The notes: generated by a model from the letters alone, not told the origin. A DNA stretch of 6,182 bases from a bacterium (GCA_003645115.1 QNEG01000102.1:1-6182); one strand, 5' to 3'; counted from the stretch's first letter, positions 1-6,182 are shown. Numbers and translations: made by a program.

Positions 1-737
1 AATTCGAATTTCATTCCATCGCTTGCGATTATCACATTGGGAGCAAAATTTTCTTTTTCGCGCTCCGGCGGAATATGAGTCATTATTGTCTTGCCGATTT
101 GTTTTTCCTTCAACCAGGGAACGAAGTCGTTTATTTTAAAATGCATTCCCTCTATCAATAACCAATCGATTTGCCTGCTAAATAATGGTTCCAGGTCGGA
201 TAATTTTCCGATATCACTGGAATATACACCTCGCTTGCTCTGGCAGGATATTTCCAGCGAAAAACACTCCATTTTAGAATACGGATGCCTGAATTTATCT
301 TGTTCGTATCCATTCAGATGCGAATTCATAAATGGAGTAATCTCGCAAATTCCCAAATCCATATTTTTGCGATGATGCAATTGTTCCCAGATTATTTGGA
401 AACCGATTCTTTCGTGCCACATATAGCTCATCTCCAGTATTTTCGGGAATAATTTTATCCCCTCGGATGGTAAAATCACTCGCAAAGGTCGTTTCCGCTT
501 CAGCAGATGAAACATTTGGATTAAGAACGGGAATCCACACCAGTGGTCGGAATGAAGATGAGTTATAACTATTGTTCCAATCATATTGGGTTCGAGATTG
601 GCTGATTTTATTCCACCGGCACAACCATCACCACAATCCAAAAGGATGGATTCATTTTCACTTTCCAGCCAATACGATGAACCTCGCTTATGAGGAACCG
701 GTATTCCTGAACCACTGCCGATTACCACTAATTTCAC
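1..737 (-). CDS. MBL-fold metallo-hydrolase, RNase Z/ElaC-like (3' end cut by window edge)
   Basis: This reading frame is open from a GTG start at 737 to the left edge and gives 245 residues with no stop. A glycine-rich start (GSGSGIP, residues 7-13) leads into the MBL signature THLHSDH (residues 59-65), with His60, His62, Asp64 and His65 as the expected metal ligands. Likely further ligands are His140 (MNSH), Asp175 (YSSDIG) and His221 (THIPPE). The order and spacing resemble the RNase Z/ElaC-like branch of the metallo-beta-lactamase fold, which binds two zinc ions and cleaves phosphodiesters. The closing ASDGMKFE resembles the usual C-terminal strand of such proteins, so probably few residues are missing. 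There is no signal peptide, so it should be cytoplasmic. I see no long Gly/Pro-rich insert matching the exosite arm of genuine tRNase Z, so tRNA 3' processing is doubtful and a general phosphodiesterase or esterase is equally possible. The GTG start is supported by a purine-rich SD six bases upstream. It follows the M28 peptidase gene by 22 bp on the same strand, so the two are probably co-transcribed. Confidence 0.9.
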   Translation of the reverse strand, partial: MKLVVIGSGSGIPVPHKRGSSYWLESENESILLDCGDGCAGGIKSANLEPNMIGTIVITHLHSDHWCGFPFLIQMFHLLKRKRPLRVILPSEGIKLFPKILEMSYMWHERIGFQIIWEQLHHRKNMDLGICEITPFMNSHLNGYEQDKFRHPYSKMECFSLEISCQSKRGVYSSDIGKLSDLEPLFSRQIDWLLIEGMHFKINDFVPWLKEKQIGKTIMTHIPPEREKENFAPNVIIASDGMKFE

Positions 738-743
738 TGTAAA

Positions 744-750
744 CCCCCTT
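744..750 (-). promoter_or_regulatory. Shine-Dalgarno site of the MBL hydrolase
   Basis: On the minus strand AAGGGGG ends six bases before the GTG at 737. It fixes that non-ATG codon as the start, because no in-frame ATG lies near the conserved N-terminal strand. The G-rich form matches the GGAGGGGGG in front of the propeller gene, so it seems to be a local style of ribosome binding site. Confidence 0.7.
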
Positions 751-759
751 CCGTTATTT

Positions 760-1971
760 TTATTCTCTCTCCTTGAAGTATTCATCGACCTTTTTCATCA
801 TTTCATCGGCGATTGTCCGTTGGAATGGCAAAACTTTTGCATCAGCGATAGCCGACAGGACAATCTCTGCACAATCCACGATTTCCATCAGTGCTCGATT
901 AGAGACTTGCCAATAATCATCGTAAGGCGAATGTCCACGAGAATTTATTCCAGCGCGAGCTATAGATACCGATGGAACACCGAACCTTGCGAATGGCATT
1001 CCATCACTGGAATATATGTCCGATTCAACCTGTGCAGGGCAGTTTTTAGATTTTAATATACCACCGATGAAATGCTCCAGATTATCTGTTCCCAGTGTCC
1101 GCAACATCACTGGAGCTATTGGATTCCCGCCCACATCGAGATTTATCAAAAAATCTACATTCCGTAATTCGTGGATATGGTTTCTGACAAATGCCTTACT
1201 GCCCAGCAATCCCATTTCTTCAGCTCCGCAGAACAAAAATCTTATATTCCGATAAAATTTATTTCCCGCCAATTTTTTTGCCAATTGCAGAAGTTCCACC
1301 GTTCCAGCGGCATTATCCTGCGCCCCTGGCGAGGATGGAGTGCTATCATAATGTGCGGTTATAATTATTGTGCGCTCACTTTCCCCAGCTAATTCTGCAA
1401 TCACATTTTGAGAATTCCCATCGAATCTTTTATGCTCGGTTTTAATATGCACACGACGAACATTTTCATTTATCAAACCAATTGCATACTTATATCCAAG
1501 AGTGGCTAAAGGAATTTTCTCGCCGAAATCTCGAGCAACTTCCTGCCCCAGCGTTCGATACGCTCGGATGCGAATATCATCCACTACTATTATGCCCGCT
1601 GAGGCGTTCGATTCCACCAGCAAACTAACCCACTTTCGTCGAGGTGGATGAGGCATAAGCACTATTTTATTTTTTAGCTCATCCTTTTCCGCCCATTCCG
1701 GTTCGGGAATATTCAAGAGAATAATTTCTTTTGCCATATCGCAATCAGCAGAAAGCCCCACCGGATTTATGGGAATTTCCGACAATGATGTATCCAATGG
1801 CTTCAGCGAACCCCGACCAGGAATGTAAGTATATATATCGAATTTCTCGATTTGGGGAGAATATCCAAATTCGGTAAGCCATTCGGTTATCATCCGGCTC
1901 GCTTTGGTTTCACTATCACTTCCACCCATTCGTGGGAAGCTAAGTTCTTTTAGATATTCCAGTGGTCTCAT
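760..1971 (-). CDS. M28-family zinc aminopeptidase with PA-like insert
   Basis: The product is a 403-residue peptidase of family M28, which releases N-terminal residues from peptides with a pair of zinc ions. All the expected active-site residues are visible: His207 (AHYDS), Asp219 (QDNAAG, the bridging ligand), Glu251 (catalytic base) and Glu252 (ligand) in GAEEMGLLGS, Asp279 (INLDVGG) and His347 (GHSPYDDY). Residues about 80-175 form a protease-associated-like insert, with the alternating hydrophobic strands and AGIIVVDD stretch typical of that domain. I chose the ATG at 1971 because AGGAGG lies just upstream and the N-terminus (MRPLEYLKELSFPRMGGS) begins like the family. An in-frame ATG at 2025 would add 18 residues in front of the SD. 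With this start there is no signal peptide, so the enzyme should be cytoplasmic, unlike the many exported M28 enzymes. It is the first gene of a leftward pair with the MBL hydrolase and is transcribed divergently from panC. The family call is firm; the substrate is unknown. Confidence 0.95.
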   Translation of the reverse strand: MRPLEYLKELSFPRMGGSDSETKASRMITEWLTEFGYSPQIEKFDIYTYIPGRGSLKPLDTSLSEIPINPVGLSADCDMAKEIILLNIPEPEWAEKDELKNKIVLMPHPPRRKWVSLLVESNASAGIIVVDDIRIRAYRTLGQEVARDFGEKIPLATLGYKYAIGLINENVRRVHIKTEHKRFDGNSQNVIAELAGESERTIIITAHYDSTPSSPGAQDNAAGTVELLQLAKKLAGNKFYRNIRFLFCGAEEMGLLGSKAFVRNHIHELRNVDFLINLDVGGNPIAPVMLRTLGTDNLEHFIGGILKSKNCPAQVESDIYSSDGMPFARFGVPSVSIARAGINSRGHSPYDDYWQVSNRALMEIVDCAEIVLSAIADAKVLPFQRTIADEMMKKVDEYFKERE

Positions 1972-1974
1972 AAA

Positions 1975-1980
1975 CCTCCT
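1975..1980 (-). promoter_or_regulatory. Shine-Dalgarno site of the M28 peptidase
   Basis: On the minus strand a perfect AGGAGG is followed by TTT and then ATG at 1971. The three-base spacing is shorter than usual. Even so, it is the best SD match near this gene and decides the start against the ATG at 2025, which would place this site inside the coding region. Confidence 0.7.
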
Positions 1981-1989
1981 GACATTAAA

Positions 1990-2018
1990 ATAATATTTGC
2001 ATATTTTAATAATAACAA
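1990..2018 (-). promoter_or_regulatory. Candidate sigma-70-type promoter for the leftward M28/MBL pair
   Basis: Read on the minus strand, TTGTTA (2018-2013) is separated by exactly 17 bases from TATTAT (1995-1990), a five-of-six match to the -10 consensus. Transcription would begin near 1983, leaving a leader of about a dozen bases that still contains the AGGAGG. The whole gap is very AT-rich, so chance matches are likely, and the organism's sigma factor preference is unknown. Confidence 0.45.
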
Positions 2019-2025
2019 TTACCAT
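1997..2025 (+). promoter_or_regulatory. Weak candidate promoter for panC
   Basis: TTGCAT (1997-2002) and TACCAT (2020-2025) are 17 bases apart, each matching four of six consensus positions. Transcription from here would start near 2032, just before the AGGA at 2036. A promoter must lie somewhere in the 83-bp divergent gap, but this exact placement is only one option in an AT-rich stretch. Confidence 0.25.
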
Positions 2026-2043
2026 TAAAAATAATAGGATAAA

Positions 2044-2058
2044 ATGCTCTATCTATGA
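2044..2058 (+). other. Possible four-codon leader mini-ORF overlapping the panC start
   Basis: ATG CTC TAT CTA TGA encodes Met-Leu-Tyr-Leu and stops in TGA at 2056-2058, overlapping the panC ATG at 2055-2057. An AGGA at 2036-2039 sits four bases before this mini-ORF but fifteen bases before the panC ATG, which is too far for ordinary initiation. One reading is that ribosomes start on the mini-ORF and reinitiate on panC. It could also be chance, since so short a frame carries little information. Confidence 0.25.
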
Positions 2059-2909
2059 AAACAATCGATAAAATATCGGATATGCAATCGATGGTGAGGC
2101 AACTACGCAGGAATGGCGATATTATCGGGCTGGTTCCCACTATGGGATATCTTCACCAAGGACACATTTCCTTAATCCGGATAGCTCGAAAAAAATGCGA
2201 TACTCTGGTAGTGTCGATATTCGTCAATCCTACTCAATTTTGTCCAGGGGAAGATTTCGATAAATATCCACGGGATATGAAACGAGACCAAAAAATATGT
2301 AGCGACGAGGGAGTGGATATTATTTTCGCACCATCCACTCAGGAGATGTATCCTGATAAATCGGGATATTCTGCTTATGTGGATATGGCGGGTGATATCA
2401 CCGATGTCCTATGTGGGAAATATCGTCCGGGACATTTTCGTGGAGTTATGACTATAGTAGCAAAATTGTTCAATATAATTCAACCAGATGTTGCGGTATT
2501 CGGACAAAAAGATGGACAACAAGCAGTGATTATCAAAAAGATGGTGATGGATTTGAATTTTCCCATCGATATAATAATCGGTCCTACCATTCGCGAAAGT
2601 GATGGATTGGCACTATCATCGAGGAATAAATATCTTACTGCCGAGCAACGAAAACAAGCTCCTGCAATATACAAATCGCTGATGTTGGCGAAAAATATGA
2701 TACAAAATGGCGAACGAGATGCCAAAAAAATAATTCAAAATATGTCGGAATTCATCATAAACTCCGGTGATTTCAAAATCCAATATATCGATATAGTAGA
2801 TATGAATACTCTCCAATCGCTGGAACACATCGAGGGAGAAATAATGATTGCTCTGGCGGTCTTTTTAGGAGAAACAAGATTAATAGACAATATTATACTA
2901 CGAATATAA
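2055..2909 (+). CDS. panC: Pantothenate synthetase (pantoate--beta-alanine ligase)
   Basis: The 284-residue product is PanC, which joins pantoate and beta-alanine with ATP, through a pantoyl-adenylate intermediate, to give pantothenate, the precursor of coenzyme A. It is a cytoplasmic enzyme with a class I synthetase-like nucleotide-binding fold. The family blocks are all present and in order: GLVPTMGYLHQGH with the HIGH-like His34 and His37, FVNPTQF (residues 56-62), DFDKYPRD (67-74), LCGKYRPGHFRGV (119-131), FGQKDGQQ (149-156) and the KMSKS-equivalent LALSSRNKYL (185-194). Length is normal for the family. The ATG at 2055 is right because 27 residues before VPTMG matches the usual N-terminal spacing, although no good SD stands at the proper distance. 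It is the first gene of a rightward pair, with the propeller gene 14 bp behind it. The commonly adjacent panB and panD are not in this window. FGQKD with Gln in place of the more usual Glu is a known family variation. I am confident of this call. Confidence 0.98.
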   Translation: MKTIDKISDMQSMVRQLRRNGDIIGLVPTMGYLHQGHISLIRIARKKCDTLVVSIFVNPTQFCPGEDFDKYPRDMKRDQKICSDEGVDIIFAPSTQEMYPDKSGYSAYVDMAGDITDVLCGKYRPGHFRGVMTIVAKLFNIIQPDVAVFGQKDGQQAVIIKKMVMDLNFPIDIIIGPTIRESDGLALSSRNKYLTAEQRKQAPAIYKSLMLAKNMIQNGERDAKKIIQNMSEFIINSGDFKIQYIDIVDMNTLQSLEHIEGEIMIALAVFLGETRLIDNIILRI

Positions 2910-2913
2910 ATTT

Positions 2914-2923
2914 GGAGGGGGGT
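2914..2923 (+). promoter_or_regulatory. Strong Shine-Dalgarno site of the propeller protein
   Basis: GGAGGGGGGT ends directly before the ATG at 2924, and its GGAGG core lies five bases from that codon. This favours ATG 2924 over the in-frame TTG at 2912, which overlaps the SD itself. A strong site here would allow efficient translation from a panC read-through transcript. Confidence 0.8.
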
Positions 2924-5900
2924 ATGAAAAAATTTATTGGATTTATTCTTATTATAATCACATTCTGCTTCGCATCCTGGACAAGTTTTCATTATGATGC
3001 CCAAAATACCGGCAGAACACCTTATTCCCCGCCACCTTGTGATTCTACTTATATCGATATTTTATGGTCTGTATATCTGGGTGGAGTAATTCAATCTTCG
3101 CCATCGCAAAGTCTCTCCGGCGATACTATATATATCGCCAGCAATGATGATACACTTTATGCTGTTTACCGTGATGGAACTGTCCTGTGGAAATTCGCTC
3201 TAACCGGAGACGCTTATTATTCCTCGCCAGCGATAGACAGCGCAGGAAATATTTATATCGGTTGCAATTCGGATGATTGGGGATACATTTACTCTATTGC
3301 TCCTGATGGTAGTTACCGCTGGTCAGAGTATTGCTCTCCCGAAATTCCCAGTTTTACATATCATTCACCTAAAATAAATTATGTTAATGGGCGAGTATAT
3401 ATTACCGGCAACGATACTGTTTCTCCTCCAGAGATGGGATGGTTAACCTGGATCTATTTAGATTCATCAGATAGACGATCAAATGGATTGATACTCGAAA
3501 ATGCTTGGTTGTATACTGCACCAGCTATCGATGAAAACAATTATATATTTGCACTCCATAGCACTCCAGGTGGACTGACTTGCTATGATTCATCATACCT
3601 AATTAATGAAGTATGGACGCATACTGTGCCGATATCTGGAGAGATAGATTTTCAATCCTCCCCAGCGATAGATACGGCTCGAAATAGAATTTACTATGGC
3701 GGACAAAACTATGGTTCAAATCCTAATTGCCAACGACTTTTCGCTGTGGATTATACTTATAGCAGTCATACCGATGCTTGGAACTTTCATATGGGTGCGC
3801 CTGTGCAATGGTGCACACCAGCTATTAGAAACGATGGCTCCATTATTCTCGGCGCAAATAATGGAATAATAAGAGCATTTTCTCCCGATGGAACAGAACT
3901 GTGGAATTATACTTGTGGTGGTGCTATTGTTTCCTCGCCCGCTGTGGATAATGCTGGAAATGTATATGTGGGTTGTAATGATGGATATCTATATGGTTTC
4001 TGGGTGGATGGTTCACTTCGATTTAAGATTATGCTGGATGGCGCTTCGATCCGTTCATCTCCTGCAATATCCGAGGATAATAGAATTTATGTGGGAACTA
4101 ATGGTGGATATCTACATTGCATCCAAATTGGTCCCTGTGATTTCTGTTATGTATATGCAATGGCGGATACTACAGTTTGTGATAATGATACATTCGATTT
4201 CTTTGCTTCGGTGGATCCAGGAACTTCAGGTCCGCCCATATACTGGACTGTAGATTTCGATGATGGCACTCCGATTATCGAGGATTCACTGCTCGGTTCG
4301 CCCTGGGAAATAAATGTCGAACACTATTATTCCACACCGGGAACATTTTATGTAACAGTGAATATAGAGCATCCGGCTTCTCTGGGGTCCACATTGGTGA
4401 TAGATAGTTCATTTCCCTCACCCACATCCGATCCGGGAGACCTGGCATTCGATGGTGAACATCTATGGTTATCCGCTCACACCAGTTCCTACGACACCAT
4501 ATATGAACTGACCACCACTGGAGCGGTAATAAAGACTATTCCACCGCCAGCCACATTACCATACGGTCTAACATTCGACGGTCACGATTTATGGGTTTCC
4601 ACCACATCGCTCGGTTATAATATATATTTAATCGATACTATTTCTGGAGCGATAGTATATGGTCCACTTTCATCTCACGGTTCCGATGCCTCTTTCGGAT
4701 TAGGTTGGGAGGGAGTCGATAGGCTCTGGGAAATAACATCAGGCAGTGCCGGGCACGACTCCGCTTATGTTACCAATATCACCGATTGGGCTAATCCACT
4801 GGGAGGATTTTTGTTACCTCGTGCATTCCAGGAGGGATGTGCATACGATTCCGTGCATAATGTCCTGTGGGTATGTAGCTGGGATGCATCGACACCATAT
4901 ATTTATGGACTCGACCCTATATCCGGAGCAGTGGAATATACTTTTCCTACGCCCAGCACATTACCGCAGGGGCTAGCATTCGATGGCACTTGTCTGTGGC
5001 ATTCGGATAAGGAAACCGATATGATATATAGACTTTGTTTCGAATCCAGCATCGAGGGATGTTCCAGCGCAGATACCACTATGATAATAGTGGAGGATTG
5101 TGTCGATGAAGGACTAATAGTTTATCCTCGATGGGTTGAACCGTGTAGTTGGTTCAGTTTCTGGGTGCGGAATGATCATCCCACAGAGATAGCGGAATCC
5201 ACTTGGGTGGCAATCTCCCCGATAGGTGGTGAAAGATGCCTTTTATATATCGAATGTGATACTTTGTCTTACGATTGCCTTGCGGATACTGCCGCATTCG
5301 TGTATGGCACAGATATAGCTTCAGGTGATTCCAGCTATGTTACATTTTTCTTCTGCCCCAATCCTGATTCGTGTGCGGAGGGAGATAGCATCTGCTTCAG
5401 GGCGGAAGCTTTTACATCGAATCCATCGGTGCCAACCGATGTAGATACATTATGCTTCCAACTCGATGATTGCGATAGTTGTTGGCAAATCGACGACTAT
5501 TGTATGATTTTTCACGACCCAGACGATTGGGTAGTGGTTCCCTGTGATTCACCGGTATGCTTTTTGTGGAGTGAATGCTGCTGGCAACAACATTGCTGGG
5601 GAGATACTATATTCCGATTCTTCGACCTGTATGTAGATGATTCCATAATAGCTGAAAGCCTTTACTGTTGTCCAGAATGGATATGTGATTCCTTTATCAA
5701 TATCCCATTCGATGAACCGCCACTATGTCCATATTATCCCGAACCCGGCGATACGCATACATTTTATTTAATAGGATACAGCGATTGTGATAGCAATTAC
5801 AGTGATACACTTCACATTATCGCTGAACCTTGTTGCGCTCCCGCAATTACCTGGCTCGAATGCCCGTTTCCCTGCTGGAAATACTCTTCCTGTTCACAAC

Positions 5901-6169
5901 AGGCTATCCTGTTCGGTATAATGGACACCGCAGGATTGAGAATAGATACTATGAGAACATATTTCACCGAGATAGTTTTCCATTCTGATGGTGAGGTGGA
6001 TACTTATTATATTCACGAACCTAACCCCGAACTTTTATTCACAGGAAATATTGTCACATTGGATTCATTGATAGCACAAATAACGGGCAATTGGGAAGAT
6101 GGAGACAGCGTGGTATTCCAACTGGATAGTATATTTTCGGTAGATTCCTGTCTTATTTACCCGCCGTAA
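2924..6169 (+). CDS. Exported multidomain protein: PQQ-like propeller, PKD-like, second propeller, Cys-rich Ig/Fn3-like tail
   Basis: The 1081-residue product starts with a Sec signal peptide (MKKFIGFILIIITFCFAS, cut near residue 18), so it acts outside the cytoplasmic membrane. The mature start FHYDAQNTGRTPYSP is typical of PQQ-like propellers. Residues about 22-402 hold repeated blades of the form SSPAID..GNIYIG and DG..LW. Residues about 408-486 look like a PKD domain (VDFDDGTP, then HYYSTPGTFYVTV). Residues about 500-706 form a second propeller with three FDG..LW motifs. Residues about 719-846 look Ig-like, about 847-969 Fn3-like, and about 970-1081 match the bacterial Ig-like type with WEDGDSVVFQLDS. 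From residue 705 on there are about 30 Cys in 377 residues, and the mature chain has only about six Lys. I see no catalytic motif, lipobox, LPXTG, transmembrane anchor or recognisable secretion-sorting tail. It ends in tandem stops (TAATAA). A binding or adhesion role is plausible but unproven. The link to panC looks positional only. Confidence 0.88.
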   Translation: MKKFIGFILIIITFCFASWTSFHYDAQNTGRTPYSPPPCDSTYIDILWSVYLGGVIQSSPSQSLSGDTIYIASNDDTLYAVYRDGTVLWKFALTGDAYYSSPAIDSAGNIYIGCNSDDWGYIYSIAPDGSYRWSEYCSPEIPSFTYHSPKINYVNGRVYITGNDTVSPPEMGWLTWIYLDSSDRRSNGLILENAWLYTAPAIDENNYIFALHSTPGGLTCYDSSYLINEVWTHTVPISGEIDFQSSPAIDTARNRIYYGGQNYGSNPNCQRLFAVDYTYSSHTDAWNFHMGAPVQWCTPAIRNDGSIILGANNGIIRAFSPDGTELWNYTCGGAIVSSPAVDNAGNVYVGCNDGYLYGFWVDGSLRFKIMLDGASIRSSPAISEDNRIYVGTNGGYLHCIQIGPCDFCYVYAMADTTVCDNDTFDFFASVDPGTSGPPIYWTVDFDDGTPIIEDSLLGSPWEINVEHYYSTPGTFYVTVNIEHPASLGSTLVIDSSFPSPTSDPGDLAFDGEHLWLSAHTSSYDTIYELTTTGAVIKTIPPPATLPYGLTFDGHDLWVSTTSLGYNIYLIDTISGAIVYGPLSSHGSDASFGLGWEGVDRLWEITSGSAGHDSAYVTNITDWANPLGGFLLPRAFQEGCAYDSVHNVLWVCSWDASTPYIYGLDPISGAVEYTFPTPSTLPQGLAFDGTCLWHSDKETDMIYRLCFESSIEGCSSADTTMIIVEDCVDEGLIVYPRWVEPCSWFSFWVRNDHPTEIAESTWVAISPIGGERCLLYIECDTLSYDCLADTAAFVYGTDIASGDSSYVTFFFCPNPDSCAEGDSICFRAEAFTSNPSVPTDVDTLCFQLDDCDSCWQIDDYCMIFHDPDDWVVVPCDSPVCFLWSECCWQQHCWGDTIFRFFDLYVDDSIIAESLYCCPEWICDSFINIPFDEPPLCPYYPEPGDTHTFYLIGYSDCDSNYSDTLHIIAEPCCAPAITWLECPFPCWKYSSCSQQAILFGIMDTAGLRIDTMRTYFTEIVFHSDGEVDTYYIHEPNPELLFTGNIVTLDSLIAQITGNWEDGDSVVFQLDSIFSVDSCLIYPP
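3093..4127 (+). repeat. PQQ-like beta-propeller blades (protein-level repeats)
   Basis: The blade motif SSPAID-x-AGN-(I/V)Y(I/V)G(C) recurs with its centre near 3225, 3660, 3935 and 4060, and the partner motif (P/R)DG-x-x-(L/R)W recurs near 3170, 3305, 3885 and, degraded, 4005. The two best copies, at about 3221-3265 and 3932-3976, are close in protein but already diverged in DNA, so this is an old repeat family rather than a recent tandem duplication. Pyrroloquinoline quinone binding is not implied: many proteins with these blades bind no cofactor. Confidence 0.75.
4429..5036 (+). repeat. Second propeller with three FDG..LW blades
   Basis: Three protein repeats share the core (G)L(A/T)FDG-x-x-LW-x-S: PGDLAFDGEHLWLS near 4434, LPYGLTFDGHDLWVS near 4557 and LPQGLAFDGTCLWHS near 4961. 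Between them lie degenerate blades (GLGWEGVDRLWEI near 4700, GCAYDSVHNVLWVC near 4837). The second parts of the blades pair with IYLIDTISGAIV and IYGLDPISGAVE. This resembles NHL/YncE-type surface propellers and is distinct in sequence from the PQQ-like blades upstream, so the protein carries two different propellers in one chain. Confidence 0.65.
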
Positions 6170-6182
6170 TAAATATTATAAT

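Noticed and set aside
295..624. A 109-codon ATG frame on the minus strand inside the MBL gene
   Set aside because: It lies in another frame of the same strand. The GTG frame from 737 encodes the full MBL motif set without a stop, so this is a shadow and not evidence of a frameshift.
820..1392. Three plus-strand frames opposite the M28 gene
   Set aside because: They lie opposite conserved zinc-site coding sequence and carry no SD or recognisable motif.
1972..2025. An 18-residue N-terminal extension of the M28 peptidase from the ATG at 2025
   Set aside because: It would translate through the AGGAGG at 1975-1980 and the candidate promoter, and the extra residues do not form a convincing signal peptide because charged and polar residues interrupt the short hydrophobic stretch.
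2912..2923. A TTG start for the propeller protein four codons upstream
   Set aside because: The TTG overlaps the purine-rich SD. ATG 2924 has ideal SD spacing and gives a textbook signal peptide beginning MKK.
2901..2923. A terminator between panC and the propeller gene
   Set aside because: The 14-bp gap has no inverted repeat or T-tract and is filled by the SD, so read-through is expected.
2924..2980. A lipoprotein signal around Cys14 (ITFC)
   Set aside because: Ile-Thr-Phe-Cys does not fit the lipobox, which needs a small residue directly before Cys, and the better cleavage site follows FAS.
2480..3004. Minus-strand frames antisense to panC and the start of the propeller gene
   Set aside because: They oppose a strongly recognised gene, show no domain or SD, and have low-complexity hydrophobic translations typical of antisense shadows.
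3888..4253. A 121-codon plus-strand frame inside the propeller gene, and a similar one at 4746-4976
   Set aside because: Both are out-of-frame readings of repetitive propeller coding sequence. Their Met/Trp-rich translations have no family resemblance.

Overview
The window looks like a piece of a moderately AT-rich bacterial chromosome (I estimate about 42% G+C), probably from a free-living anaerobe. The best lineage clue is the last gene. It encodes a long secreted protein that mixes PQQ-type propeller repeats, a PKD-like domain, a second propeller and cysteine- and aspartate-rich Ig/Fn3-like modules. Proteins of this style are familiar from FCB-group and related candidate phyla (Cloacimonadota, WOR-3/Stahlbacteria, TA06, Marinimicrobia and similar). 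That placement is an inference, because the window holds no rRNA or ribosomal marker. I see no mobile element, CRISPR array, tRNA or rRNA.

The layout is two divergent gene pairs around an 83-bp AT-rich intergenic region (1972-2054). Leftward lies a 403-residue M28-family zinc aminopeptidase with a PA-like insert (760-1971). It is followed 22 bp later by a GTG-started metallo-beta-lactamase-fold hydrolase of the RNase Z/ElaC-like type (1-737), which runs off the left edge with perhaps only a few residues missing. Rightward lies panC, pantothenate synthetase (2055-2909). It is followed 14 bp later by a 1081-residue exported multidomain propeller protein (2924-6169) that ends just before the right edge. 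Coding density is very high and no gap exceeds 100 bp.

Functionally, panC is a housekeeping gene for pantothenate and coenzyme A synthesis. The peptidase and the MBL hydrolase are cytoplasmic metalloenzymes that are probably co-transcribed. The propeller protein is an envelope or secreted protein of unknown ligand, and its place behind panC looks like read-through packing rather than a shared pathway.

Three observations stand out. Several palindromic tetranucleotides are nearly absent from the whole window (CATG, GTAC, GGCC and ACGT not found; CTAG once; GATC six times), which suggests restriction-driven avoidance. A four-codon mini-ORF with its own Shine-Dalgarno overlaps the panC start, while panC itself lacks a well-placed one. 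The exported protein is strikingly rich in Cys and Asp and almost free of Lys. I found no clear sign of a wholly new multi-gene system here.
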